A stretch of 64,000 nucleotides of DNA from Saccharomycopsis phalli (Eukaryota; Ascomycota; Saccharomycetes; Ascoideales; Saccharomycopsidaceae): assembly GCA_020342235.1 (NCBI GenBank), contig CP073213.1, positions 1,466,501-1,530,500 on the forward strand, read 5' to 3'. Shown in pieces: positions 52,739 through 61,873 of the stretch. Under the pieces are notes generated by a model. That model saw nothing but the letters and a program-made list of their open reading frames with translations. It was not told the DNA's origin and ran no database searches. Each line of letters starts with the position of its first letter. Position 1 is the first letter of the stretch. The translations under genes were made by a program, and so were the position numbers.

Positions 52739-54028
52739 ATGTCATCTCCTGTTGTCGTTACTGGATCTGCTTCTGGATCGTCCAGCACGCCTGGCGCCAG
52801 TATCACTAAGAAGAATAACGTGGCTACGTTACAAAATAATTCCAGTAAGTTGACTGGAATCGATACTCTCGGTAATGTCTTCGAGGCTCCTGATTTCACC
52901 ATCGGGGACATCTTGAGTGTCATCCCTAAGCATTGTTACGAACGAAGTGCCATTACAGGCTTACTTTATGTGTTTAGGGATATATTTTGCATCGGCTTGT
53001 TGGGATACTGTGCCAACACATACATCCAGTTGGTTGATAGCTTGGCTATCCGAGTAGCATTATGGGCGGCATATGTATACGCCCAGAGTCTTTTTTTCAC
53101 CGGTATTTGGGTTTTGGCTCACGAATGTGGTCACCGTGCCTTCTCGGAATACGAGTGGCTCGACCACACAGTAGGCTGGGTTTTACATTCGTTTTTGTTG
53201 GTTCCTTTTTTTTCATGGAAATTCACGCATGGTAAGCACCACAAGGCTACTGCACACTTGACTAGAGACATGGTCTTCGTGCCACCAACCAAGGAACAGT
53301 TTGTCGCCCGAAACGGGGTTCAGAAATTGGCGGAGTTGACTGAAGAGGCACCAATCACCACCTTGATTTCGCTTGTCTCGCAGCAGCTCGGAGGATGGCT
53401 CGCCTATCTCTTGACCAACGTTACTGGACAGTCTTACAAGGGCTGGAACAAGTGGGCTGTGAATCATTTCAACCCAAATGCCCCAATTTTCGACAAGAAG
53501 GACTACTACGACGTGATTATTTCCGATGTCGGAATCTTAGCGCAGTCTGCATTGTTGTACGTTTTATACAAGAAATTTGGGGGTGCCAGCCTTGCACTCA
53601 ACTACTTTTTGCCATGGGTGGGGTGTAACCATTGGTTGGTGTTCATCACCTTCATGCAACACACGGACCCAATCATGCCGCATTATGAACCGGAGCAATG
53701 GAACTTTGCTAGAGGTGCAGCAGCCACCGTTGACCGAAACTTCCCATTTGTTGGTCCATACATTTTCCACGACATTATTGAGACACACGTGGCCCACCAC
53801 TTTTGCTCAAGAATCCCATTTTATCACGCCAGAGACGCCACTGATGCGATCAAGAAGGTCATGGGCAAGCACTACTTACACTCCGACGAGAATATGTGGG
53901 CTAGTTTGTGGAAGATCACCAGACACTGTCAGTTTGTTGATGGTGACAATGGTCTCAAGATGTTTAGAAACATCAACGGCCTTGGAGCGGCTCCAACTGT
54001 TGATGTTGATGGGAAAGTATTAAAATAG
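52739..54028 (+). CDS. FAD2: Membrane fatty-acid desaturase (delta-12 / omega-3 type)
   Basis: 429 residues with an ATG at 52739. Three histidine boxes coordinate the di-iron centre: HECGH (128-132), HGKHH (164-168) and HVAHH (350-354), with hydrophobic spans between. The N-terminus carries the acyl-lipid desaturase block IDTLGNVFEAPDFTIGDILSVIPKHCYERS. It introduces a second or third double bond into oleate or linoleate in the ER. CTG-clade yeasts often have both FAD2 (delta-12) and FAD3 (omega-3); I cannot separate them confidently, so FAD2 is the tentative name. Almost no CTG codons, as expected for a well-expressed gene. Confidence 0.85.
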   Translation: MSSPVVVTGSASGSSSTPGASITKKNNVATLQNNSSKLTGIDTLGNVFEAPDFTIGDILSVIPKHCYERSAITGLLYVFRDIFCIGLLGYCANTYIQLVDSLAIRVALWAAYVYAQSLFFTGIWVLAHECGHRAFSEYEWLDHTVGWVLHSFLLVPFFSWKFTHGKHHKATAHLTRDMVFVPPTKEQFVARNGVQKLAELTEEAPITTLISLVSQQLGGWLAYLLTNVTGQSYKGWNKWAVNHFNPNAPIFDKKDYYDVIISDVGILAQSALLYVLYKKFGGASLALNYFLPWVGCNHWLVFITFMQHTDPIMPHYEPEQWNFARGAAATVDRNFPFVGPYIFHDIIETHVAHHFCSRIPFYHARDATDAIKKVMGKHYLHSDENMWASLWKITRHCQFVDGDNGLKMFRNINGLGAAPTVDVDGKVLK

Positions 54029-54077
54029 TAGTACATAGATATTGTGACTATACTAGATTATATTCCTATTATATATC

Positions 54078-54779
54078 TTATTTACGATATTCTTGCTTGA
54101 GGTACATGTTAACATCGCCCAATGCGGCTGGGTCAATGAACGACTCGACAAGTTTCAAATTCTCCAATCTGATTTTCTCAACCTGTGGATTATAGATGCC
54201 ACACAATTCCATCGCCTCTTGCGGAGGAATTGTCTTTCTGCCATCCTTAAACACATACTTGGTAATGGCTATGCAGCAGTCAACATCACCTTTGGTTTTT
54301 GGGTCATAGACAACGAACTTGGATACCAAAAAGAGCCACTTTTTGTCCCACGTAAGGGCCCTTGTGACAATCTTGTACTTCTGAAATGGCTTAATCTCTT
54401 TCTTAAAGGTGGCTTGGATCAGTGCAACAGGGATAAACGGCCAGTTCTTGCCTTGCTTTTTGTAGGCCAAAAACATTTGGCGGAAGGCAGTGCAGAGATA
54501 CTCACATCTGGCAATATCCAACTCAGTGAAATAGGAGCTATTGGACTTGTGGAGGTAAAAGTCACATTCAAACGGCGAGTTGTAAGTGCTCATGATTGTT
54601 GGCTTAAAGACCGCTAGCTCATCGCGGGTGTTTGATCGTTGAGCTAAGTACGACGGGAAGATGAGGTTCTTTAATATAACAATATAAAACCGAACGTAGT
54701 AAGCCAATGGCAATGACTTGTAAGAAGATATTAAGTATGCTGCTGTTAAGCCCTTGAGTACTTTTCCGATGATGGACAT
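54078..54779 (-). CDS. Hotdog-fold thioesterase-like protein (THEM6-like)
   Basis: 233 residues with an ATG at 54779. A hydrophobic N-terminus (LTAAYLISSYKSLPLAYYVRFYIVIL), probably a membrane anchor, precedes a hotdog-type region with the family pattern ECDFYLHKSNSSYFTELDIARCEYL, similar to the DxxxHxNN-Y-ExD-AR motif of THEM6/acyl-thioester hydrolases. The Asp-His pair of the motif (CDFYLHKSNSSY) is present; whether it is catalytic is unknown. Convergent with the desaturase, which suggests but does not prove a lipid role. Confidence 0.65.
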   Translation of the reverse strand: MSIIGKVLKGLTAAYLISSYKSLPLAYYVRFYIVILKNLIFPSYLAQRSNTRDELAVFKPTIMSTYNSPFECDFYLHKSNSSYFTELDIARCEYLCTAFRQMFLAYKKQGKNWPFIPVALIQATFKKEIKPFQKYKIVTRALTWDKKWLFLVSKFVVYDPKTKGDVDCCIAITKYVFKDGRKTIPPQEAMELCGIYNPQVEKIRLENLKLVESFIDPAALGDVNMYLKQEYRK

Positions 54780-54959
54780 TTTGTAGTTGTTATTTTATGG
54801 GAAATTGAGGAAAAAAAAATATTTATTCCGGGAGCCCAGTGGGATTTTAGTATACAGGCCTTCAGCCTCACTACAGTAAACCGGAGATTATTTATATGTG
54901 TGCATGTATGTTTATATAAATATATTATATGTGAGAATATTAAGACCATTAAATAAAGG

Positions 54960-55847
54960 TCAGCTTGGATGAAAATCCTCAAGCATTAAACCTGGACATT
55001 CGTTATTCATTACGTGAGTGGCTATCCACTCATCAGCATTTTGGAAAGCCTTGGCGCAGCTCTTGCAAGTTCCGGGAACCGATCTGCGCTCCTTTTTTTT
55101 CGTACCCACTGGATACTGAAAGTGGAGGGCTTTCAAGTGATTTTTAAATGTGTCTCCCCTGGAAAATATCCCCGTAGAATGACACTTTTTATTACTACTC
55201 TGGGGGTCCAAGTAGGGACATTTGAAAATTAAATGGCTATTTTCATCAGAGTTGTAGACTGTCTCTCTCACATGATCCGAATCAAGCGCATCCTTCCAAT
55301 GTGACTTTGTATGCCGCGACAAGTCATTTAACCGGGCAAACCCTCGGAGACAGACATCGCAGACATGTCTCTTGGACGTGTTTCCCATATGGGTGCTTTT
55401 ATGCGTAGCCAAGTTGCTAAAGTACTTGAAGCATTTAGGGCACTGTGACTTTTTGCGTTTGCGCGAAGCTCCTTTTACTTCCGGAACAATATCCGCGGCA
55501 TTTTCGGCCTTGACTTCTTCACCTCTGTTGAATATCTGACTGTTCTGAGGTAGTATTTCATCCACACTCGGCAGCCGGAGCTTCTGGTGATAACCCATGT
55601 TGTCCCTGGGCACCGGCGAATATATCCCGGCAAGTTTCTGGCTTATTGGCGGAAGTATCACATACCCATTTTGTTGGTTTGAGGATTGGTTGATTAGTGG
55701 AGGAAGTAGCACTTCCAGCTTTGGCGAAATTGCCGTACTCGGCCCGGTTGCCAACGAATGTAGGCTGTAAGGATTGCTCAAAGGATCAGACATGAAGGAA
55801 TGCCGAACCCCCCTGGAGAAGTCGAGCGGAAGTGTAATCGGAGACAT
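54960..55847 (-). CDS. C2H2 zinc-finger factor of the Stp3/Stp4 type
   Basis: 295 residues with an ATG at 55847. A Ser/Pro-rich N-terminal half and a basic stretch (ASRKRKKSQ) precede zinc fingers: CPKCFKYFSNLATHKSTH, CDVCLRGFARLNDLSRHTKSH, then KCPYLDPQSSNKKCHSTGIFSRGDTFKNHLKALHF and CKSCAKAFQNADEWIATH. This layout, including SRGDT-KNHLKALHFQYP, fits the yeast Stp3/Stp4 DNA-binding proteins of poorly known function. The amino-acid-signalling factors Stp1/Stp2 have a different N-terminus (no degron/processing motif seen here). Confidence 0.8.
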   Translation of the reverse strand: MSPITLPLDFSRGVRHSFMSDPLSNPYSLHSLATGPSTAISPKLEVLLPPLINQSSNQQNGYVILPPISQKLAGIYSPVPRDNMGYHQKLRLPSVDEILPQNSQIFNRGEEVKAENAADIVPEVKGASRKRKKSQCPKCFKYFSNLATHKSTHMGNTSKRHVCDVCLRGFARLNDLSRHTKSHWKDALDSDHVRETVYNSDENSHLIFKCPYLDPQSSNKKCHSTGIFSRGDTFKNHLKALHFQYPVGTKKKERRSVPGTCKSCAKAFQNADEWIATHVMNNECPGLMLEDFHPS

Positions 55848-56530
55848 TTAGTTCTGCGTTGTGCGACGTGATACCCAATACTTTATATATCCTGGACGCC
55901 GGAATACGGAGTTAAGACGGTGAGGAAACAATATTTGATGTATGGTAAAACCTGCGGAAACTGTATACAGACGGCTGCACCAAACCACATCTCCGGCCGT
56001 TCCGGATATTGTTTCTGTTTCCTATTTTGCCGATCTATATCCATGTCGCTACATAATTTACCCAGATGGATGACAGTTGTGAGGCTGAATAAACTGGATA
56101 GGTGTACAGCCGTCACCGAAAGAGGCTTGGCCGTGTCTATACATTAACGTTTTGCAATATTTTTTGACTTACACACATATTGGGCCATGTTTTTCTGAAA
56201 AAACCAACAGGAACTACTAGATAGAAACGCTGTTAATATTCATTAAATATGTAAATACACAGCGGGCGTAATTATGTATGCGTATTCGAATTAAGGCCTC
56301 AAACCTCATTATTTCAAGATCCGGCTGCACTTAAAACCAGTTGCAGGTCATCAATTATGACATAATGTTTACAAAGAAATGGCATCGGGTTAACGAGATC
56401 GATACGAAGAAGCATATTACTAATAGTTAATTAACTTTATATTATCTCTCTTCCTCCTTCTCCTCAAAAGAGTTCGAACTGCATCTGTCTGCAGGTATTT
56501 ACCGGCATACGGTGACTTTTTTCCAAAGGG
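55848..56530. promoter_or_regulatory. Upstream region of the STP-type gene / downstream of ELO2
   Basis: 683 bp with scattered CGG/CCG triplets near the STP-type start (for example CCGGCCGTTCCGG near 55993, GGACGCCGG near 55895). Zn2Cys6 factors bind such triplets. No reading frame is convincing. Confidence 0.45.
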
Positions 56531-57484
56531 TTAGGCTTTTCTAGATCTAGATTTTACGCTCGTCTTTTTAACCTCAGCTCCTGTCGAGACTCCTGTGCTT
56601 TTCCCAGGCTTTTCTTTCTTGGTGCTTGGCTTGCGGTAAGAGTTGAAGTAGAAACTGATGAACAAAATTAAGTAACTTCCCAAGATTCCAGCACCATACA
56701 AACCAGCGACATGAGTCCCGTAACAGTCTCCTTTATGCGGAAGCCAGTTCCAGAACTTAAAGGCATAAAATTGGTATAAAGCGTAATAAACCGCAAACAA
56801 ATCCAACACAAACTGTGTGATTTGGAACAAAGTGATGTACTTCTTCCACCAGACCCGGATACCTCTAGCACTCAAGAAATAGTAAAAGTACATAATCACA
56901 TGCACCAACAAGTTCAAGGTGATTGGAACCCACTCAACCGCAGTATGGCCTCTCAACTGAGTGTAACATAAGAGAGCAGTAGCTCCATGATGATAGGTGT
57001 GCAAGAAGAGCAACTTCTTTCTCTTCAACACCAAGAAAAATGTATCAATTAGCTCAACATACTTTATCAAATAATTAATATAGTACAAAATCACTAACCG
57101 GTTTGTATATGAGTTTGGTGAGCAGATTCCATAGTAAAACCCATTGCGCACAACAATAGGCAAGATTTGTTCAGCAATTAAAAGAAACAATACCAACGAT
57201 CCAGATGACAAAGCAAAGTTGTGAATCTGAAATGCACAACTCAAACGGAATGGCCCAATATTAAATTTTTTCGCAATCAATGGGTACCCAAAAATAATGA
57301 CATAGTAGACCGCGATAACCGATATAGCCAGATACCCGTTGGCCAAAAACGTCTCATTCTGCACAAACTCAAATTGATCCGCTGGATATCCAAACAAAAT
57401 TTCGTAACAATGACTGAATATCGGCCACAAATGGAGCCCAAATGGGCGATCAAGCGTGGGTGCTGAATATTGAATAAAGCTCAT
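56531..57484 (-). CDS. ELO2: Fatty-acid elongase Elo2/Fen1-like
   Basis: 317 residues from the ATG at 57484 (MSFIQYSAPTLDRPFGLHLWPIF); a TTG at 57496 is not a start. Seven or so spans, with the ELO-family histidine box HTYHH (162-166) and the preceding KYVELIDTFFLVLKRKKLLFLH. The basic C-terminus is Lys/Ser-rich and may act in ER retention. Elo2 and Elo3 extend acyl-CoA to very long chains for sphingolipids; the IDTFFL and length favour Elo2/Fen1, though Elo3 is possible. Divergent from SPC105 across 502 bp with two CACGTG boxes (57544, 57588). Confidence 0.85.
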   Translation of the reverse strand: MSFIQYSAPTLDRPFGLHLWPIFSHCYEILFGYPADQFEFVQNETFLANGYLAISVIAVYYVIIFGYPLIAKKFNIGPFRLSCAFQIHNFALSSGSLVLFLLIAEQILPIVVRNGFYYGICSPNSYTNRLVILYYINYLIKYVELIDTFFLVLKRKKLLFLHTYHHGATALLCYTQLRGHTAVEWVPITLNLLVHVIMYFYYFLSARGIRVWWKKYITLFQITQFVLDLFAVYYALYQFYAFKFWNWLPHKGDCYGTHVAGLYGAGILGSYLILFISFYFNSYRKPSTKKEKPGKSTGVSTGAEVKKTSVKSRSRKA

Positions 57485-57986
57485 GGTTGTCCTCAAGCAA
57501 AATTTGCGAGACAGTTGTGAACGAAATACTTTGTTGGCCAGATCACGTGTTATATTTAGAGCCAGGGTCCGCCAAGAAGATTAAACACACGTGGCTTTGG
57601 CTGTATAAGGTACTACGAGGCTTTAAAAACATTTGTAACTTTACAACTAATGATAAAGCTTTCGGTGATGCTGATTTAATGATGATCATCAGCGACTTTT
57701 TATAGTCGAAGCAACGTGCTTAGTTGCGTTACCTTATCAGCAAAGATAAAATCGTATATACACGTAGGACATTACTGCTTTTCCCTGGTGCAATATCAAA
57801 ATAAGCCACTGAAAATTTTGGATCTTTGCCAACGTTCCCAGTAGTTGAAAATTCTCCAAATGATCTTCAAATTTCCATGTTGTGTGCATGTGAATCTCAT
57901 CTATATTATGTGCCCTGATGTACGTGTTTGTTTACATGATTTGTAACGAAATAAACAAAGTGTAAACTCTTGAATAAGTAACAAAG
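57485..57986. promoter_or_regulatory. Divergent ELO2/SPC105 promoter
   Basis: 502 bp. Two CACGTG sites (57544-57549 and 57588-57593) are near the ELO2 start. The half near SPC105 is AT-rich with no recognised motif. Confidence 0.5.
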
Positions 57987-60900
57987 ATGGACTTCATAGA
58001 AAGGGAATCAATAAAAAAGGCATCAAAGAAACAAAGAAGACACACTATCGGCTATAAAGGTATTTTAAAAGAGATTTCCAATGTGGTCGACAATGATTCA
58101 GAAGGAAGTAGTAAAGAAAAGTCAAAGAAAGCCAAAAGGCGCGTTAGTTTTGCACCAGAAGTTACGCTACATAAAATAAGTATAATTCCATATTCATCAC
58201 AAACTGGAAGTAGCGATGGAATGTCCAGTAATTCAGAAACAGAGCAAGAGGACCACGAAAATAAAGCTCAGGAAACTGAAGATCAAAATTACGATGCAGA
58301 TGATAAGGAAACCGTGTTGGCTGATAAAACTATTGTTTCAGAAGAAAATAAAGAGGAAGATACTAGTTTTGATAATAATATGGAGTTGACAGAGATTAAG
58401 ATTAGTGATATATTCAAGCTCAGAGGAGCCCTATCCAAGCCGCTTCTGAGTGATCAAGTAAAGACTTCTGCAGAATTGGAAAATGCTAGACTGAGTGATA
58501 ATAATAACGTTGCAGCTGTGATTAATTGCGACGACGAAGAAGAAGAAGCCACAGCATCAATGGAATTGACTAAGGTAAATCAAGTCAAAAGTGTGATTTC
58601 CACAAAAGCCACAGAAGACGAAGATGAGAGAGAAATCGAGGAAACAATGGAGTTGACAAAACCAGCCAATAAAGCAGAATTAGAATTTAGCCAAGAACGG
58701 ATGACCAAACTAGAAACTATGGAATTTATCAAAATTTCTGTCAAGACTAGTCTGCATGAGAATCAGGACGTTGTTCTCCAGAAGAAACCTCAAGATTTCC
58801 TTGATGCCGACCAAGATGAGGAGCAAACTATGCAATTAACAAAGCCTATTAACCTTAAGGAAATCAAGGACACCAGATCTCATTCTAATAGCAAGGCTAA
58901 TCAAATTAAGGAAAACGATGCATTTGATGAGATATCCACCGAAGAAACAATGGAGTTGACGAAAGCTATACCAAGCCTAAAATTTCCTAGTACTGAAGTT
59001 AATAATGATGTTGAGAATGAAGAAACAATGGAGTTAACCAAAGCTATACCAAACCTAAAATTTCCTGGTACTGATAATGCTGATGTTGAGATTGAAGAAA
59101 CTATGGAGTTGACCAAAGCTATACCAAACCTAAAACCTTCTGATACTAATAATGATGTTGAGAACGAAGAAACAATGGAGTTGACCAAGGCTATACCTAA
59201 CGTAAAATTTCCTGCTGCTGATGATAATGATGATGTTGAGAACGAAGAAACAATGGAGTTCACTAAGCCTCTTAGCAAAATTAAAAGCTTGTTTCCAAGC
59301 ATGAACCCATTTAATTATATGAAGTTGGGTGTGTCCAAGGATAATGACGATAATGATGATGATAATGGCAGTGATAAAGATAATGATATGGAAGCCGGTG
59401 ATATTACCAATAATGACATTGATGATGAAGCCAACGACAAACCTATAGATAATTTAGGAGAGTCGATTTTGGAAAATAGTGAAAGTGAAAATTCTTTAAT
59501 CCTTCCAGATGAAAAAACCATTTCTAATACTATTGCTAATAGTATGCTAGGCCAGTCAGCACCTATAACTTCCTCGCCAATAAAGGAAGCCAATACTAAA
59601 AATGATCCAATAGCCACGGATGGGATATCTTTGGAACCAGCATTTTTTGATGCACCAGCATCTCCTGAAGCACCAGTTTCACTTGAAGCACCAGTATCTC
59701 TTGAAGCACCAGTATCTCTTGAAGCACCAGTATCTCTTGAAGCGCCAGTACCTTTTAAAGCACCGATATCTCTTGAAGCACCAAGAATCTCAGAACCTTC
59801 ACCTGAAAGAGATATCACTACTAGAAAATTACCTCTGCCTTTAAAGTTGTCTACATCGCCATTAAGAAAAGCACTATCCAAGCTGTTTTCAAAAAGTAAC
59901 GGTTCTCCAGTAAAGAAAGCCTTGATCGAGTTACCAGCATTAAACTTTGAAGATACAGAAAAACTAAAGCCTTTGGTTAGTTCTAAGAAACGGAGAAAGA
60001 GTGCCCCTCTAGAAGGAAACAAAAGGCTTCAAGGAAGCAGGCGAAATACTCTAAATTTCAATACCCAAGTTCCTAAATCTATCAATGAACAAGAAGAACA
60101 AGAGTTAATACATGATGATACTGCTGACATGACTGATGATTATGAACCAGTACTGCTTTCACATTTCTTAAAGGAAATCAATGTTAGGTTTTTTGACGAC
60201 ATGATCCATTCTACCATATTATCTAGTTCATTGTTACCTATGGATATTTCAAAGGATAAAAAGTTATTGGATTATGCAACCAGCAACGAGCAGTTGTCTA
60301 CATTGGAGATGTTAACATACGGCTGCAAAGAATTAAAAAAGTATATTGAAGAAGGGATGGTTTCGTACAATAATTTTTCCAAGGAAATTTCTCAACAGAA
60401 TCCAGAGACCATCAAGGAGTACATCACTTCTACTACAGAAGTTAAGTCTAGTATGATGGAACAATTTCATATCAGTAAGAATTATGCCAAGCTAGAATCT
60501 CAAAACAACTGGTATAAGTGGAAGGGCCAATTAATAGGTGACATTATTGAAATCATGGAAAAGAGACTAGACGATTTATGTGTACAAAAGAAAGTATTAC
60601 AGGGTAGATATGAGGATTATCAGGAATTGAACAATAAGTTAAATGCTAGGCAGGGCGAAATTGAAAAGAAGGTCTCACATTTAAGATTTCAAGCTAAGTT
60701 TTTAAGCAGCCACCAGACTACTAGTGGCTCGTTAAAGCAATTAAGGGAAGAATTGTTATTGGTCACTAACGATTTATTAAAATCTGAAGCAGAATTAAAA
60801 TCTTTGGAGCACGAAAGTGAAACGTTACAGGGTGAAATTGAGACAAAGCAACGACAAGTAGAGTCAATAAAGCAGGATATTGCGTCTAATAAGCATGAGT

Positions 60901-61502
60901 ATGAATCCTATAAAATACTTGAGCCTGCTGAAATATCTAAGTTGATTACTAGAGTCGAAGAAAAGGTTAAAGAACTGCGTGTTAAATTTATTAAATATGA
61001 CACCGAAAGTAACTTAATCACTTTAAGACTACTTCCCAAGAATACGACTGCAGTGCAGTTGGATGTTGATGACGCAGAGGAGCAGAAAAAATCTATTGAC
61101 GTGACCTTCAATTACAAGGATCTCTTGGCAATCGATAGCTTTTCATACACCATTGGCTCTGGGTTTAAATTCAACCAGTCTATAAGCGATGCGGATCCAC
61201 AGAATTCAGAAGAAATAGATGTGGTTTTACGAAGCTATTTTGAGTCAAATTTCAGACACATGGATAAGACAGGTTTTAGAAGTGTATTGGAATTGTTTAA
61301 CTTCTTTAGAATGGTGACTATGGCATTTGACACGATATTTACGCAGTTATACTATCTCAGTATTAAACATCGAGCCACGCTTAAATTGGTTGAGACCGAT
61401 AGTGGGAGTAACCTCTCATTAAATTTTCGATCAAAGGACCACCAACGAAAAAAGATTAAATTGGAAATAGATTCAAGGCTCTTGAATCAATTGGTACGGT
61501 AG
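57987..61502 (+). CDS. SPC105: Kinetochore protein Spc105 (KNL1)
   Basis: 1171 residues with an ATG at 57987. An N-terminal PP1-docking motif RVSF (residues 52-55, RRVSFAPEV) is followed by about ten MELT-type motifs at 132, 192, 221, 245, 282, 322, 348, 373, 397 and 423, the Mps1/Bub1-Bub3 docking sites. The best four (322-397) are near-identical MELTKAIP units, so recent duplication is likely. A second block of EAPVSL-type hexads lies at 555-600. The C-terminal third has coiled coil (820-980) and a globular end (RWD type) that binds Mis12/Kre28. Spc105 links microtubules, the outer kinetochore and the spindle checkpoint. Confidence 0.93.
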   Translation: MDFIERESIKKASKKQRRHTIGYKGILKEISNVVDNDSEGSSKEKSKKAKRRVSFAPEVTLHKISIIPYSSQTGSSDGMSSNSETEQEDHENKAQETEDQNYDADDKETVLADKTIVSEENKEEDTSFDNNMELTEIKISDIFKLRGALSKPLLSDQVKTSAELENARLSDNNNVAAVINCDDEEEEATASMELTKVNQVKSVISTKATEDEDEREIEETMELTKPANKAELEFSQERMTKLETMEFIKISVKTSLHENQDVVLQKKPQDFLDADQDEEQTMQLTKPINLKEIKDTRSHSNSKANQIKENDAFDEISTEETMELTKAIPSLKFPSTEVNNDVENEETMELTKAIPNLKFPGTDNADVEIEETMELTKAIPNLKPSDTNNDVENEETMELTKAIPNVKFPAADDNDDVENEETMEFTKPLSKIKSLFPSMNPFNYMKLGVSKDNDDNDDDNGSDKDNDMEAGDITNNDIDDEANDKPIDNLGESILENSESENSLILPDEKTISNTIANSMLGQSAPITSSPIKEANTKNDPIATDGISLEPAFFDAPASPEAPVSLEAPVSLEAPVSLEAPVSLEAPVPFKAPISLEAPRISEPSPERDITTRKLPLPLKLSTSPLRKALSKLFSKSNGSPVKKALIELPALNFEDTEKLKPLVSSKKRRKSAPLEGNKRLQGSRRNTLNFNTQVPKSINEQEEQELIHDDTADMTDDYEPVLLSHFLKEINVRFFDDMIHSTILSSSLLPMDISKDKKLLDYATSNEQLSTLEMLTYGCKELKKYIEEGMVSYNNFSKEISQQNPETIKEYITSTTEVKSSMMEQFHISKNYAKLESQNNWYKWKGQLIGDIIEIMEKRLDDLCVQKKVLQGRYEDYQELNNKLNARQGEIEKKVSHLRFQAKFLSSHQTTSGSLKQLREELLLVTNDLLKSEAELKSLEHESETLQGEIETKQRQVESIKQDIASNKHEYESYKILEPAEISKLITRVEEKVKELRVKFIKYDTESNLITLRLLPKNTTAVQLDVDDAEEQKKSIDVTFNYKDLLAIDSFSYTIGSGFKFNQSISDADPQNSEEIDVVLRSYFESNFRHMDKTGFRSVLELFNFFRMVTMAFDTIFTQLYYLSIKHRATLKLVETDSGSNLSLNFRSKDHQRKKIKLEIDSRLLNQLVR
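58947..59264 (+). repeat. In-frame MELTKAIP repeat units inside SPC105
   Basis: Units beginning GAAGAAACAATGGAGTT recur at about 25-codon spacing (ATG at 58950, 59028, 59103, 59175, 59253; an earlier one at 58647). They share GAAACAATGGAGTT and the downstream AAAGCTATACC(A) segment; the last one has diverged to MEFTKPLS. Spacing is 26, 25, 24 and 26 codons. Confidence 0.85.
59649..59792 (+). repeat. 18-bp hexapeptide repeat inside SPC105
   Basis: Eight hexads: DAPASP, EAPVSL four times, EAPVPF, KAPISL, EAPRIS. The middle copies are nearly identical at DNA level (GCACCAGTATCTCTTGAA), indicating recent expansion. The codons read in frame, in a region predicted to be unstructured. Confidence 0.9.
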
Positions 61503-61873
61503 GTAGGGACATAATGACGTAATGTATAAAAACGGATCATAGTGTATACCAGTTATACGGGGCTTATGTGTGTCCTGGTCAGCTGGTCTTAGATAAGAAT
61601 TCATACGGGTAACAGACATTCCAAAGTAGGTAATAGCTTAATGTATTTATAGTACCTAGAATCTTTCGTTTGAATTTACCAAGCCGTCAGAGAGCAACCA
61701 AGAATTCAGGGTCCTACTGAATTTGAGTCATCTAAATATTTTTGGAAATAACTCGTTGATAATAGTCCTAAGAAGATATATCCAGCCAACTAATTTGCTG
61801 ATAAAATTTTTTTGGTGGGCCTATTGTTTCTTTTTCGTTACGTAACATATTTCACCCATACCATACCAAAGTT
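61503..61873. promoter_or_regulatory. Intergenic region upstream of SLY41
   Basis: 371 bp. AT-rich with no convincing frame, no tRNA and no obvious repeat. Confidence 0.5.

Noticed and set aside
56469-56480. tRNA T-arm-like GAGTTCGAACTG
   Set aside because: It is just a palindrome; flanking bases cannot form a T stem or acceptor on either strand. No tRNA was found in the window.
59315-60022. 235-codon frame antisense to the SPC105 repeat region
   Set aside because: It arises from the repeated hexads and the acidic repeats on the other strand.
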